The notes beneath the pieces were generated by a model. That model worked only from the letters and a program-made list of their open reading frames with translations. It had not been told where the DNA came from and did no database searches. Shown here piece after piece: positions 35,151 through 44,193 of a stretch of 59,907 nucleotides of DNA. The stretch comes from Thermoanaerobaculia bacterium (GTDB lineage Bacteria; Acidobacteriota; Thermoanaerobaculia; Multivoradales; J023): contig JALCBJ010000039.1 of NCBI GenBank assembly GCA_028066595.1, forward strand, positions 1-59,907, written 5' to 3'. Numbering within the stretch: the stretch's first letter is position 1; every line of letters begins with the position of its first letter. The translations under genes and the position numbers were made by a program.

Positions 35151-36299
35151 GTGGATTTCTCCCTCACCGAAGAGCAGCGCGCCGTCCAGGAAGCCGCACG
35201 TGAGTTCGCCGCCGGCGAAGTAGACCCCATCGTCGATGAGCATGACGAAACACAGACGTTTCCCATGGACGTGATCAAGAAGGCCGGCGAGCTGGGTTTT
35301 CTCGGAATCATCTTCCCCGAGGAGTACGGCGGGGCCGGCATGGGCTATGTGGAATACGTGTTGGTGATCGCCGAGCTGTCCAAGATCGACCCGTCCGTCG
35401 GCATCACCATCGCTGCCCACAACTCCCTCGGAACGAACCATATCTACAAGTTCGGCAACGAGGAGCAGCGCAAGCGCTGGGTGACACCCTTGGCCTCCGG
35501 CGACAAGATCGCGGCCTGGGGCCTGACCGAGCCGAATGCTGGCTCCGACGCCGCCGGAGCCCAGACCAAGGCCGAACGTGTCGAAGGCGGCTGGGTGCTG
35601 AACGGAATAAAACAGTTCACCACCCACGGCAGCGTGGGCGACACCTGCGTGGTGATGGCAGTCACCGATCCGGACGGCCCGCGTGCCCACAACATCTCCG
35701 CCTTCGTGGTGGAACGGGGCATGGACGGTTTCCGAGCCGGAAAGAAGGAGAACAAGCTGGGCATCCGCGCTTCCGACACCGCGGAAGTGATTCTCGAGGA
35801 CTGTTTCGTTCCCGAAAGCCACCTGCTCGGAGAAGAGGGGGAAGGGTTCGTCCAGGCACTACAGATCCTCGACGGAGGCCGTATCTCCATCGCGGCCCTG
35901 GGTCTCGGCACCGCCATGGGTGCCTATGAGACCGCTCTCGCCTACGCCAAGGAGCGACAGCAATTCGGCAGGCCCATCGCACAGTTCCAGGCCATTCAGT
36001 TCCATCTGGCCGAGATGGCGACCAAGATCGCCGCTGGCGAGGCCCTCACCCTAGCGGCTGCCGTCGCCATGGATGCGGGCCGTCCCAACGCCTCTCAGCT
36101 GGCCTCCGAGGCCAAGCTCTTCACCGGCGAGACCTCGGTATTTTGCTCCGAGAGGGGAGTCCAGATCCACGGCGGCTACGGCTTCGTTAAGGACTACCGT
36201 GCCGAAAAGTTCTACCGCGACGCCAAGATCAACACCATCGGTGAGGGCACGAGCGAAATCCAGCGCCTGGTCATTGCGCGCAATGTCCTACGGGGATAG
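35151..36299 (+). CDS. Acyl-CoA dehydrogenase
   Basis: 382-residue FAD enzyme that introduces a 2,3 double bond into acyl-CoA and passes electrons to ETF. Family signatures are complete: [15 protein letters not shown] at the FAD site, the [11 protein letters not shown] strand, [15 protein letters not shown], and the C-terminal [34 protein letters not shown], here quoted in part: the catalytic base is the Glu of IGEGTSE, as in short-chain dehydrogenases. Starts at GTG 35151 with GGAG at the right distance. It diverges from the ACP gene across 471 bp and may either belong to the same pathway (desaturating or degrading an acyl intermediate) or be unrelated fatty-acid metabolism; no ETF gene is near. 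Confidence 0.93.
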   Translation: MDFSLTEEQRAVQEAAREFAAGEVDPIVDEHDETQTFPMDVIKKAGELGFLGIIFPEEYGGAGMGYVEYVLVIAELSKIDPSVGITIAAHNSLGTNHIYKFGNEEQRKRWVTPLASGDKIAAWGLTEPNAGSDAAGAQTKAERVEGGWVLNGIKQFTTHGSVGDTCVVMAVTDPDGPRAHNISAFVVERGMDGFRAGKKENKLGIRASDTAEVILEDCFVPESHLLGEEGEGFVQALQILDGGRISIAALGLGTAMGAYETALAYAKERQQFGRPIAQFQAIQFHLAEMATKIAAGEALTLAAAVAMDAGRPNASQLASEAKLFTGETSVFCSERGVQIHGGYGFVKDYRAEKFYRDAKINTIGEGTSEIQRLVIARNVLRG

Positions 36300-36327
36300 T
36301 GGCCCTCGACTGATCGGCCGGTTTCGG

Positions 36328-39300
36328 TCAAGCCAAGGCCGGCTCGGAAACCGGGTCAGGGGTATGCACGGGTTCCAGGCCGAAGAGGCCGTGGATGTCT
36401 TCCAAGATGCAGTAGATCACCGGCACGATGACGAGCGTCACCGCGGTGGCGAAGACGACACCGAACCCGAGGCTGATGGCCATGGGAACGAGAAACTGCG
36501 CCTGCAGACTCGTCTCGAGGATCATCGGCGAGAGACCCATGAAGGTGGTCAGAGTGGTCAGCAAGATGGGGCGGAAGCGACGCTTTCCAGATTCGCGGAT
36601 GGCGAGATCCAGTGGGATTCCTTGGCGCCGACGCCGGTTGATCAAGTCGACCATGATCAGGGAGTCGTTCACCACCACGCCGGTCAGCGCGACGATGCCG
36701 AAGAAGCTCAACAATGACAGGCTCATCCCCATCAACAGATGACCCCAAATCGCTCCGACGAACCCAAAAGGAATCGCCGACATCACGATGAGGGGCTGGC
36801 TGTAGCTGCGAAAGGGAATGGCCAACAGTGCGAAGATCACCAGCAATGCGATCCCGAACAAGCGGGCTAAGCTGCCCAGAGACTCCTGCTGCTCGCCCTG
36901 CTCGCCCTCGAAGCTGAAGCTGAGGCCGGGGAATTCCGCCATGAGCTGGGGCAACGTCCCGGCTCGAATGGCATCGTTGATCTCGTTGGCGTTGGCGATG
37001 TCGATGTCGACGTCCGCAGTCACGGTCACGACACGCCGCCGGTCGACCCGGTCGATCACCGCATAGCCGCGGCTCTGGTGCGTCCGGGCGACGGTGGAGA
37101 ACGGCACCTCGGTGCCGTCGGCCAGCCGGATCCGTATGTCCTCGAGGTCGCCGAGGCTCCGCCGCTCGCTCTCGGGATAGCGCACCATGACCCGTACTTC
37201 GTCACGACCACGCTGGATCCGTTGCGCTTCCTCGCCATAGAAACCTTGGCGCACTTGTCGGGCCAGGTCCTGTAACGTCAGGCCAAGAGTCCTCCCCTGC
37301 TCTGTCAGCTCTAGCTCCAGCTCCTTCTTGCCCGCTTCGAAGGAGTCCGCGATGGCGAACGTGCCCGGATACTCGGCGACCATGCCCTTGAGCCGCTCGG
37401 CTGCTACCAGCAAAGTGTCGAAGTCCTGGTGCGCCAGCTGCACGCTGATCGGATCGCCGGATCGGAACAACGAAGCAGTGTAGGTCAGCGCCACGGCTCC
37501 CGGCACCTCGCCGACGATTTCACGCCAGCGGCTCTTCAAGGACTCCGCGCTGACACCACGAACGGCGCTCGGCAGAAGCTCGACATTGACCTCTGCCAGG
37601 TGCGAGCCGGCGGCTCCCGACTGACCGGTGGAGTCGGGTCCACCTCCACCCGCCGACGGCTGCTCTCCCACCGCCGCCGCGATGTGCTTGATCAGCGGCG
37701 GCACTTCAGGGTGCTCGCTAGCGTACTCCTCCGCCACCTGGTGTGCTGCCTCCTCGATACGTCGCACCACTACTGCTGTCTGCTCGGCCGGCGTGCCTTG
37801 CGGCATCTTCAAGTAGGCCACGATGTTCTCTGCGTCCACCGGGGGCATGAACGAGAACTTGAGGAAGCCTCCGCCGACGATTCCGCCGGTGAGCAGCAGA
37901 ATCGCCAACGCGGTCGCCAATGTCAGATACCGCCACTCGATGGCAGTTTCCAGGAACTTTGCGTAGGCGCCGTGGATGAAACGTTGCAACGCGGCGGAGA
38001 ACACCGCCTGCACTCGCTCCACGCGGCGCAGCGCCGGGCGCAACGCCCGAGCGAGGCGGCTCGGACCCTTGTCTCCCGATCCCGCCAGGTGAGCCGGCAG
38101 GATCAACAAGCTCTCCAGCAGCGACATGAGAAGCACCATGATCACGACGATCGGGATGCTGCGCATGATCTTGCCCATGACACCCTCGACCAAAACCATC
38201 GGCATGAAGGCAGCGACCGACGTCATGATGGCGAACGTCACCGGCACAGCCATCTCGCGCGCACCGGCGATTGCGGCGTGCAGAGGTTTGAGCCCCCGCT
38301 CCATATGATCGTAGATGTTCTCGCCTACGATGATGGCATCGTCCACCACGATGCCGAGCGACACGATGAAGGCGAAGAGCGAGATCATGTTGATGGTGAC
38401 GTCGAACTGCGGAATCAACCACAGACCACCGAGGAACGAGATGGGGACACCCATCGTGGTCCAGAAGGCCAGGCGTAGGTCGAGGAACAGCGCCAGACTG
38501 ATGAACACGAGCACCAGCCCCAGACGGGCGTTCTTGATCAGCAGGCTGATGCGTCCGCGCAGGATGGTGGATGCGTCCTGCCAGGTGTCGATCTCGACAC
38601 CCGGCGGCGCTTCGAAGGAAGCCAGGTAGTCTTTGACCGCGTCGGTGACGCTGATGGCGTCTTCGTCGCCGATGCGGTACACCTGCACCATGACGCCCTG
38701 CTCTCCGTCGAATCGTACGGAGATCGGTTCGTCCTCGAAACCGTCGATCACCGTGGCGACATCACGCAGGAAGACCTGTGTGCCGTCGCTGCGTGTCAGC
38801 ACGACGACGTCTTCGAACTCGTCACCCAAGTAGCGTTGTCCTTGGGTCCGTAGCAGGATCTCACCACCCTCGTTCTCCAGGGAGCCTCCCGGAAGATCAA
38901 GGGATGAGCGGCGCACGGCGTCGGCCACCTGGTCAAAGGTCATTCCGCGGCGGCGCAGCTCCTCCTCGGAGACTTCGATGGAAATCTCATAGGGCGGCAA
39001 ACCCTTGATATCGGCCTGACTGATCGCTTCGAGTGCCGTCAGGTCGTCGCGGACCCGTCGCGCCAGCGAGGCCAGGACCCGGTCCGAGACGTCACCGTGA
39101 AGAACGACGCTGATCACCTGCCGCCGAGTGATGATCTCGGAGACGATCGGCTGCTCGATCTCCACCGGGAACGTGTCGATTCTGTCGACTGCGGCCTTGA
39201 TGTCATCGAGGACGCGGGCGTTGTCCGCGCCCTCGTCTAGCTCTACGGACACCAGGCCGAAGCCCTCGGCCGCTTGGGAGCGGATCTCCTTGATTCCCTG

Positions 39301-39582
39301 GATAGAGGCGATGGCTTCTTCCACTCGCACCACCACACCATCTTCGGTCTCGCTCGGTGAGGCGCCGAGATACGGCACGCGGACGGTTACGGTGTCTATG
39401 GAGAAGTCGGGAAACACTTCGATCGTGCTGTCGATGAGTGCCATCGCACCAAGAGCCAAGATGAGAATCATCAGCAGATTGGCAGCCACGTGGTGGCCGG
39501 CGAACCAGGCCACCGGTCCCCCGCGGGGCGGCTCGTCGGCTCGGCTGCGCTCAGTGGCGGAGTGTTCCTGCTGCTGGCTCAC
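36328..39582 (-). CDS. RND-family efflux pump, inner-membrane transporter
   Basis: 1084-residue resistance-nodulation-division transporter with twelve membrane helices and two large periplasmic loops. The proton relay Asp-Asp pair is visible in the fourth helix (GIVVDDAIIVGENIYDH), and the tenth-helix block GVVVNDSLIMVDLINRRR is also standard. A Gly/Ser-rich insert occurs in the second loop (PSAGGGGPDSTGQSG, around residue 645). It pumps hydrophobic or amphipathic compounds across the envelope, driven by protons. Its ATG overlaps the adaptor stop by 4 nt (39579-39582). Substrate is not predictable; the three-component operon and the adjacent TetR repressor argue for an inducible multidrug-type pump. 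It converges with the acyl-CoA dehydrogenase across 28 bp. Confidence 0.93.
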   Translation of the reverse strand: MSQQQEHSATERSRADEPPRGGPVAWFAGHHVAANLLMILILALGAMALIDSTIEVFPDFSIDTVTVRVPYLGASPSETEDGVVVRVEEAIASIQGIKEIRSQAAEGFGLVSVELDEGADNARVLDDIKAAVDRIDTFPVEIEQPIVSEIITRRQVISVVLHGDVSDRVLASLARRVRDDLTALEAISQADIKGLPPYEISIEVSEEELRRRGMTFDQVADAVRRSSLDLPGGSLENEGGEILLRTQGQRYLGDEFEDVVVLTRSDGTQVFLRDVATVIDGFEDEPISVRFDGEQGVMVQVYRIGDEDAISVTDAVKDYLASFEAPPGVEIDTWQDASTILRGRISLLIKNARLGLVLVFISLALFLDLRLAFWTTMGVPISFLGGLWLIPQFDVTINMISLFAFIVSLGIVVDDAIIVGENIYDHMERGLKPLHAAIAGAREMAVPVTFAIMTSVAAFMPMVLVEGVMGKIMRSIPIVVIMVLLMSLLESLLILPAHLAGSGDKGPSRLARALRPALRRVERVQAVFSAALQRFIHGAYAKFLETAIEWRYLTLATALAILLLTGGIVGGGFLKFSFMPPVDAENIVAYLKMPQGTPAEQTAVVVRRIEEAAHQVAEEYASEHPEVPPLIKHIAAAVGEQPSAGGGGPDSTGQSGAAGSHLAEVNVELLPSAVRGVSAESLKSRWREIVGEVPGAVALTYTASLFRSGDPISVQLAHQDFDTLLVAAERLKGMVAEYPGTFAIADSFEAGKKELELELTEQGRTLGLTLQDLARQVRQGFYGEEAQRIQRGRDEVRVMVRYPESERRSLGDLEDIRIRLADGTEVPFSTVARTHQSRGYAVIDRVDRRRVVTVTADVDIDIANANEINDAIRAGTLPQLMAEFPGLSFSFEGEQGEQQESLGSLARLFGIALLVIFALLAIPFRSYSQPLIVMSAIPFGFVGAIWGHLLMGMSLSLLSFFGIVALTGVVVNDSLIMVDLINRRRRQGIPLDLAIRESGKRRFRPILLTTLTTFMGLSPMILETSLQAQFLVPMAISLGFGVVFATAVTLVIVPVIYCILEDIHGLFGLEPVHTPDPVSEPALA

Positions 39583-40889
39583 GACGATGCCTCCGCCCTC
39601 TCCGCCGGACGGACGGTCATACCGTCCACAGGCGCTTCGAGAGAGCTGACGATCACGCGATCGCCGGGCAGTAGCCCGCGGACGAAGGCGCTCGTGCGGT
39701 CGGTGCGCACGACCTCGATCTCGCGAAGTCTCAGCACCTGGCGCTCAGCACCGTCATCGCCCTCAGTCCGGGCCGCCCACACCACGCCACCTTCACGCAG
39801 AGCATGCCGCGGCAGCTCGACCACTTCCTGCAGCGTATGGCCGTCGATGGCGACTTCGACGAAGGTGCCCGGAAGCAGTGGCGGCCGGGTCCGGGTGCTC
39901 GGATCGGATCGAAAGTCGCCTTCGGGCACCGTAGCTACGCTGGTCTCGCCGACGTCTGCCGAAGGGTCGAAGGGGCTGTCCACGCGCACCACCACATGTA
40001 CCATGCGCGATCGTGGGTCCACCTGGCCTTCCAGCCGCTCGACGACACCCTTCCAGGCCCAGCTACCGCCCGCCAGGTCGGCTGTCACCTCGGCGTGGGC
40101 GCTACCTGCGGCGTCGAACCAAGCCAGCTCCCCGTCGGAGAGGGGCACGCGGATCTCGACCGCGTCGGTACCGTAGACGGTCGCCAACGCCCGACCCTGC
40201 GCCACGTATTGCCCCGGCGACACACTCTCCGACACGACGATTCCGTCGAACGGCAGTGACAGGCGGGTGCGGTCGAGGTTCAACTCGGCCGCGCGGAGAT
40301 CGGCCTGAGCGGCGGCCAGCTCTGCCTGTACCTGGCGAATCTGCGGGCCCCGTACGAGTAGATCCGGTGGCGTTTCGTCGCCGTTCATCGCGTTCCATTC
40401 CTGGCGCGCTGCGTCCGCCTCCGCCTGCTCGCGTTGCAGGGTCGTCTCGGCACGGGCGATGGCCGCCGCGGCTCGTTCCACCGCCAGTCGATAGTCGCGA
40501 TCGTCGATCCTCACCAGCGTCTCTCCCGCGGTGAAACGACCGCCGGAGTGCAGGTTCGGGTGGACCCAAGTCACCTTGCCCGGCACCTCGGGCAGCAGCT
40601 CGACGTCGATGCGTGGGTTGACCTCGCCGTGGCCCGACACTTCGAGCCGAACGTCGGAAAGCACCGCGTCGAGTGTCTCGACCAGCGGGCCGAGGCTCTT
40701 CCGCTCAGTGCGCGGGGGCTCCTCCCGGGCGTTGAAGAGTGCCGCGGTGCCGCCGGCTGCCACCAACAACACGATGACAGGGAGGAGGATCTTCCACAGC
40801 CTGCCGCGAGGGCCGGCCGCCTCGTTCGACGGAACGGGCTCGTCGTACAGGTCGTCTTCGAGATCGAACGTGTTTGGGGAGCTACTCAT
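39579..40889 (-). CDS. RND efflux periplasmic adaptor (membrane fusion protein)
   Basis: 436-residue adaptor linking the RND transporter to the outer-membrane channel. An N-terminal acidic cytoplasmic tail (DLEDDLYDEPVPSNE) is followed by one membrane helix (ILLPVIVLLVAAGGTAALF), the lipoyl halves (EVSGHGEVNPRIDVELLPEVPGKV and LSLPFDGIVVSESVSPGQYV), a helical hairpin with repeated Ala/Glu/Arg and beta-barrel plus membrane-proximal domains. Being anchored by a helix rather than a lipid, it differs from AcrA. Its start overlaps the end of the outer-membrane channel gene by 8 nt, and its stop overlaps the pump start. Confidence 0.92.
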   Translation of the reverse strand: MSSSPNTFDLEDDLYDEPVPSNEAAGPRGRLWKILLPVIVLLVAAGGTAALFNAREEPPRTERKSLGPLVETLDAVLSDVRLEVSGHGEVNPRIDVELLPEVPGKVTWVHPNLHSGGRFTAGETLVRIDDRDYRLAVERAAAAIARAETTLQREQAEADAARQEWNAMNGDETPPDLLVRGPQIRQVQAELAAAQADLRAAELNLDRTRLSLPFDGIVVSESVSPGQYVAQGRALATVYGTDAVEIRVPLSDGELAWFDAAGSAHAEVTADLAGGSWAWKGVVERLEGQVDPRSRMVHVVVRVDSPFDPSADVGETSVATVPEGDFRSDPSTRTRPPLLPGTFVEVAIDGHTLQEVVELPRHALREGGVVWAARTEGDDGAERQVLRLREIEVVRTDRTSAFVRGLLPGDRVIVSSLEAPVDGMTVRPAERAEASS

Positions 40890-42408
40890 CGAGGGTCTGT
40901 CCTATGGTTGAAAGGGCGGTCCGATCGTTTGGGGGTATGTGCTGTTCGAGCCGAGCCGTCTCGGTATCGGGGTGTTCACTGGTGTCGTCCGTCTGGTCTG
41001 CCGGCAGCCAGTCGCCGCCCAGGGCAAGATAGAGGTCGATGCGTCCGTTCCATGCATCGGCCTGGGCCGCCAGCAACGCCTGCTCTGAGCTGCGCATTCT
41101 GCGTTCCGTCTCGAGAACCTGGAGCAGTGTGGCCACGCCGCGGCCGTAGCGATCGCGGGCGATCCGGTCGGCGGCTCTGGCCTCCTCGGCACGTTGGCGG
41201 AGAAAACGCAGGCGCTGCGCGACGGCCTGGTCGCGCACCAGGGCGTCCTCCACTTCACGCAAGGCCTGCAACACAGCGCCGGCGTAGGTTGCCGCCGCCT
41301 GCTCGACGCGGGCGCGCGACGCGGCGACTTCCGCCCGTCGCCGGCCGCCGTCGAAGATCGGCGCCAGTAGATTGAGCACAGCGTTGTATACCGTGGCGTC
41401 GGAAGACAACACGTCGTCGAGAGTCTCCGAGCTGGTGCCGGCAGACGCGGTCAAGCGCAGATCGGGGTAGAGCTCGGCCAGCGCCACGCCGACACGGGCG
41501 GTCCGCGACGCCAGGACCATCTCCGCTTGGATCAGGTCGGGCCGGCGGTCCAGCAGATCCGCGGGCAGACCCACGGGTACCGGAGCGAGGTCCGGTAAAG
41601 CGGGAAGCCCGGTCGCGAGCCGGCCGGTTCCCGGACGTCGGCCCACCAGGACGTCGAGCGCGAGGCGAGCCGAATCGAGGGCCTGCTGGGTCTCCACCAC
41701 CGTCGCCTCGGCCGACGCCAGGTTCTCCCGAGCCAGCCGCAGGTCGAGAGATTCCACCAAGCCAGAGCGGTAACGCCGGTCGATCGATGCAAGCGTTGCT
41801 GCCCAGCTGTCGCGGACGTCGACGGCGAGATCGAGTGAACGCTGCAAAGTGCCGATGCGGGTCCGCGCCCGCACGGTCTCGGCCACCACCGTGTGGAGCA
41901 TCGTCCGACGTGCGGCTTCCTGCGCCAGCAAATCGGACCAGGCGGCTTGGCGGGTACGTTCGAGACGACCGAAGAGGTCGAGCTGATACGAGACGTCGAG
42001 ACTCGGCGCGTACGTTGTGGAGTAGACGCTCACCCGACCCACTTCCGGCAGAGTGAAGCTGTTTTTCGTCCGCGAACCGGCGAAGCTGACGTCCATGGTT
42101 GGCCACAACGTGCTACGCGCCGAACCGAGCGCAGCTTGGGCTTCTATTACACGAGCCGCAGCGACCTTGAGATCGGTGTTGTGGCTCAGAGCTGCTTCCA
42201 CGAGCTCGGCGGTGGCGGCGTCGCCGAAGCTCGTCCACCAGGGGTCGAGATCGGAGGCAGTCGTCGATTCGGCTGGCGGCGCGTGGACATAGCCAGGAGC
42301 CTGGTCGGCAACGGTCAGGGGTCGTTGAGGATCGGGGCCCAGGGTGCATCCGGCCAGGGCAAGCACCAGACATGCAATGGAAGACCTGGGGATCTTTTGA
42401 GGTGTCAT
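40882..42408 (-). CDS. Outer-membrane efflux lipoprotein (TolC/NodT family)
   Basis: 508-residue outer-membrane channel of the efflux system. The ATG at 42408 gives a lipoprotein signal (MTPQKIPRSSIACLVLALAGC, lipobox LAGC) and has GAAGAG upstream; a 33-residue extension to 42507 lacks these. The mature protein shows the internal duplication of OEPs: long coiled-coil helices alternating with strands, NTDLKVAAARVIEAQAALGSAR and its later counterpart ELYPDLRLTASAGTSSE. Expected to trimerise into a channel-tunnel. It is the first structural gene after tetR and overlaps the adaptor gene. Confidence 0.91.
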   Translation of the reverse strand: MTPQKIPRSSIACLVLALAGCTLGPDPQRPLTVADQAPGYVHAPPAESTTASDLDPWWTSFGDAATAELVEAALSHNTDLKVAAARVIEAQAALGSARSTLWPTMDVSFAGSRTKNSFTLPEVGRVSVYSTTYAPSLDVSYQLDLFGRLERTRQAAWSDLLAQEAARRTMLHTVVAETVRARTRIGTLQRSLDLAVDVRDSWAATLASIDRRYRSGLVESLDLRLARENLASAEATVVETQQALDSARLALDVLVGRRPGTGRLATGLPALPDLAPVPVGLPADLLDRRPDLIQAEMVLASRTARVGVALAELYPDLRLTASAGTSSETLDDVLSSDATVYNAVLNLLAPIFDGGRRRAEVAASRARVEQAAATYAGAVLQALREVEDALVRDQAVAQRLRFLRQRAEEARAADRIARDRYGRGVATLLQVLETERRMRSSEQALLAAQADAWNGRIDLYLALGGDWLPADQTDDTSEHPDTETARLEQHIPPNDRTALSTIGQTLDE

Positions 42409-42430
42409 GGGATCTCTTCGTCGGTGGTGA

Positions 42431-43135
42431 TCAGCGGTGGTCTGTCTCGTACCCTGCGGCGCGCAGGCCGGCCAGCGCGAAACGGGTGATGTGCTCGGCA
42501 AGCTCATCGAGGTCGTTGCGATCGGGAAATTCCGCCTGGAGTCGCTCGTCTTCCCTGCCCGTGGCGCGGATCCGTTCCATGGCCTGGAATACAGGCTGGT
42601 TGTGCTTGTAGAAAAGGCACTGACTGATGGTGCTGGCGAAACACAAGCCGAGCGTCTGGTCGTCGACGTCGGGTGGCAGGAGCGCTCGCAGGATCTCCTC
42701 CAGTACCGCTTTGATGGGCAGTAGCGAACGTCGGACCATCTCGAGGAGAGACGGCGACGGACTCACCATCTCGCGGGCCATCAGGCGACCGAGATAGTCG
42801 TTCTCGCTGGAGACCAGCAAGAGCTCGAGAAACCAGCGGACGAAACGACCCAACACGACGTCCGGACGATCCGGATCGTCTGCGATGCGAGGGACCGGTC
42901 GGTGCGAAGCCGCACGCTGATGACAGGTCGCCAAGACCTCGGTGTAGAAGCGCTGCTTGTCGCCGAAGTGGTAGTTCACAGCGGCGGGATTGGCACCGGC
43001 CTGTGCACAGATCTCGCGGAGTCCCGCATCGGCGAAGCCACGCTCTGCGAACACTGCCATACCGGCTTCGATCAGGCGATCCTTGGTGTCCTGTGCCTCG
43101 GCCGGTGGCGAGTTGGGGTCGGGGTTCTGGCTCAC
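42431..43135 (-). CDS. TetR/AcrR-family repressor of the efflux operon
   Basis: 234-residue regulator. The N-terminal helix-turn-helix is typical (RLIEAGMAVFAERGFADAGLREICAQAGANPAAVNYHFGDKQRFY, of which LREICAQAGANPAAVNYHF is the recognition part). The ligand-binding half resembles the CecR/YbiH (C-terminal TetR_C_33-like) group. I place the start at GTG 43135, with GAGG upstream, rather than the farther TTG at 43186, because a strong palindrome (43179-43202) lies just upstream and would otherwise overlap coding sequence. It is the first gene of the tetR - channel - adaptor - pump string (22 bp before the channel gene), so it represses its own operon and is relieved by pump substrates; this is inferred from context. 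Confidence 0.85.
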   Translation of the reverse strand: MSQNPDPNSPPAEAQDTKDRLIEAGMAVFAERGFADAGLREICAQAGANPAAVNYHFGDKQRFYTEVLATCHQRAASHRPVPRIADDPDRPDVVLGRFVRWFLELLLVSSENDYLGRLMAREMVSPSPSLLEMVRRSLLPIKAVLEEILRALLPPDVDDQTLGLCFASTISQCLFYKHNQPVFQAMERIRATGREDERLQAEFPDRNDLDELAEHITRFALAGLRAAGYETDHR

Positions 43136-43178
43136 GTCAACATGCCTCGCTTCTTCTCTTCGCAGAAATTCGTACGAC

Positions 43179-43202
43179 CGATTCAAACAGATGTTTCAAT
43201 CG
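43179..43202. promoter_or_regulatory. Palindromic operator, likely TetR autoregulatory site
   Basis: 24-bp inverted repeat, CGATTCAAACA then GA then TGTTTCAATCG is nearly self-complementary: 10 of 12 arm pairs match, with mismatches at the sixth pair and at the centre. Size and half-site spacing suit a TetR-type dimer. It lies 44 bp upstream of the chosen repressor start and between the divergently or downstream transcribed repressor operon and the YugP terminator, where an autoregulatory operator would be expected. Confidence 0.7.
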
Positions 43203-43229
43203 AGCGCAAGAATCAACTGCAGAAACGAA

Positions 43230-43253
43230 AAAGGCGCCCCAGAGGGCGCCTTT
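43230..43253 (-). terminator. Intrinsic terminator of the YugP-type metallopeptidase gene
   Basis: A perfect 10-bp stem (AAAGGCGCCC / GGGCGCCTTT) with a CAGA/TCTG tetraloop, followed on the minus strand by TTTTTC. It sits 21 bp after the stop of the minus-strand gene at 43275-43964 and before the repressor operator, insulating the efflux operon from that gene. Confidence 0.88.
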
Positions 43254-43274
43254 AACAGACCCGATGGCTCGGGG

Positions 43275-43964
43275 TCAGTCGTTGCTGCCGCCGAGGAGAC
43301 CCGCTCGGAAGAGGAAGTACAGTAGCGTCAGCAAGGTCGACACCGCGGCGGCGACATAGGTGAGAGCCGCGGCATCGAGTACCTTCGAGACACCCTGCCG
43401 TTCGCCCTGGGTCACCAGGCCGTACTCGAAGGCCAGCTTCTTGGCACGCGCGGAGGCATCGAACTCCACCGGCAGCGTGACGACCTGGAACAACAATACC
43501 GCCGAGAACAGCAGCGCTCCGAGCAATACCAACGTCGGATGGATGAACAGTCCGACGAGCATGACGATGTAGCCGAGGGAAGAGCCGATGTTGGCGGTCG
43601 GTACCAAGGCGGAGCGCAGCCACATGGGCTTGTAGCCCTGGGCGTGCTGGATGGCGTGACCCGCTTCGTGACAGGCCACCGCCACTGCGGCGACGGTCGG
43701 TTGGCTGTAGGTCGCCTCCGACAGCGCCAAAGTCTTGTTCAACGGGTTGTAGTGGTCCGACAGATATCCGCGGGTGGGCTGTACCTCGACGTCGTGGATG
43801 CCGGCGCGCTGCAACATGGCGTGCGCAGCCTCGGCACCCGTGAGACCCCTGGCACTGCGGACACGGGAGTACTTTTTGAACGCCGACTTCGTCTTCCACG
43901 AGGCCCACAGCGAGAACGCCAAGGCGGGGGCGAGGAAGAGAAAGTAGATCGGGTCGAGAACCAT
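43275..43964 (-). CDS. YugP-type membrane zinc metallopeptidase
   Basis: 229-residue integral membrane protease. The zinc motif HEAGH is present (ACHEAGHAIQHAQGY), preceded by the typical RAGIHDVEV...LSDHYNPLNKTLALSEATY segment. Hydrophobic helices at the N-terminus (YFLFLAPALAFSLWASW) and three or four more after the active site match the family. ATG at 43964 follows AGGAG; the 37-residue upstream extension contains repeated sequence from a 25-bp tandem duplication and is not coding. Function of YugP is poorly known; membrane-protein quality control is a common proposal. The downstream intrinsic terminator ends this unit. Confidence 0.9.
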   Translation of the reverse strand: MVLDPIYFLFLAPALAFSLWASWKTKSAFKKYSRVRSARGLTGAEAAHAMLQRAGIHDVEVQPTRGYLSDHYNPLNKTLALSEATYSQPTVAAVAVACHEAGHAIQHAQGYKPMWLRSALVPTANIGSSLGYIVMLVGLFIHPTLVLLGALLFSAVLLFQVVTLPVEFDASARAKKLAFEYGLVTQGERQGVSKVLDAAALTYVAAAVSTLLTLLYFLFRAGLLGGSND

Positions 43965-43978
43965 GGTTGTCGGCTCCT

Positions 43979-44027
43979 GAATAGGTCGAGTGTCGGTTGG
44001 ATTGAATAGGTCGAGTGTCGGTTGGAT
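43979..44027. repeat. 25-bp tandem duplication upstream of the YugP gene
   Basis: Two adjacent copies of GAATAGGTCGAGTGTCGGTT plus five bases (43979-44003 and 44004-44027) that are identical over the shared 24 positions. The duplication lies just upstream of the Shine-Dalgarno of the metallopeptidase gene, in the divergent region shared with the SDR gene at 44194. Confidence 0.9.
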
Positions 44028-44193
44028 CGCAGGACAGCCTGCAGGAGGGTGGCCTTGGGTGGCTTCGGCCGTCATGAAGGGAACGCGCGAGCGCGAGCAG
44101 GATATTCCGACAAGCCTCTGGACGATACTCTCTCTTTCGCTATCGCGTTCGCCCGAGCGCTATCTACGGGACTTCACGACCGCAAGGCGTCCT

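Noticed and set aside
36300..36327. Terminator between the convergent acyl-CoA dehydrogenase and RND genes
   Set aside because: GCCGG/CCGGC can pair across the gap but the loop is long and there is no T-run, so it is not called.
42431..43186. TTG start at 43186 for the TetR repressor
   Set aside because: It overlaps the operator palindrome and lacks a Shine-Dalgarno; GTG 43135 fits better.
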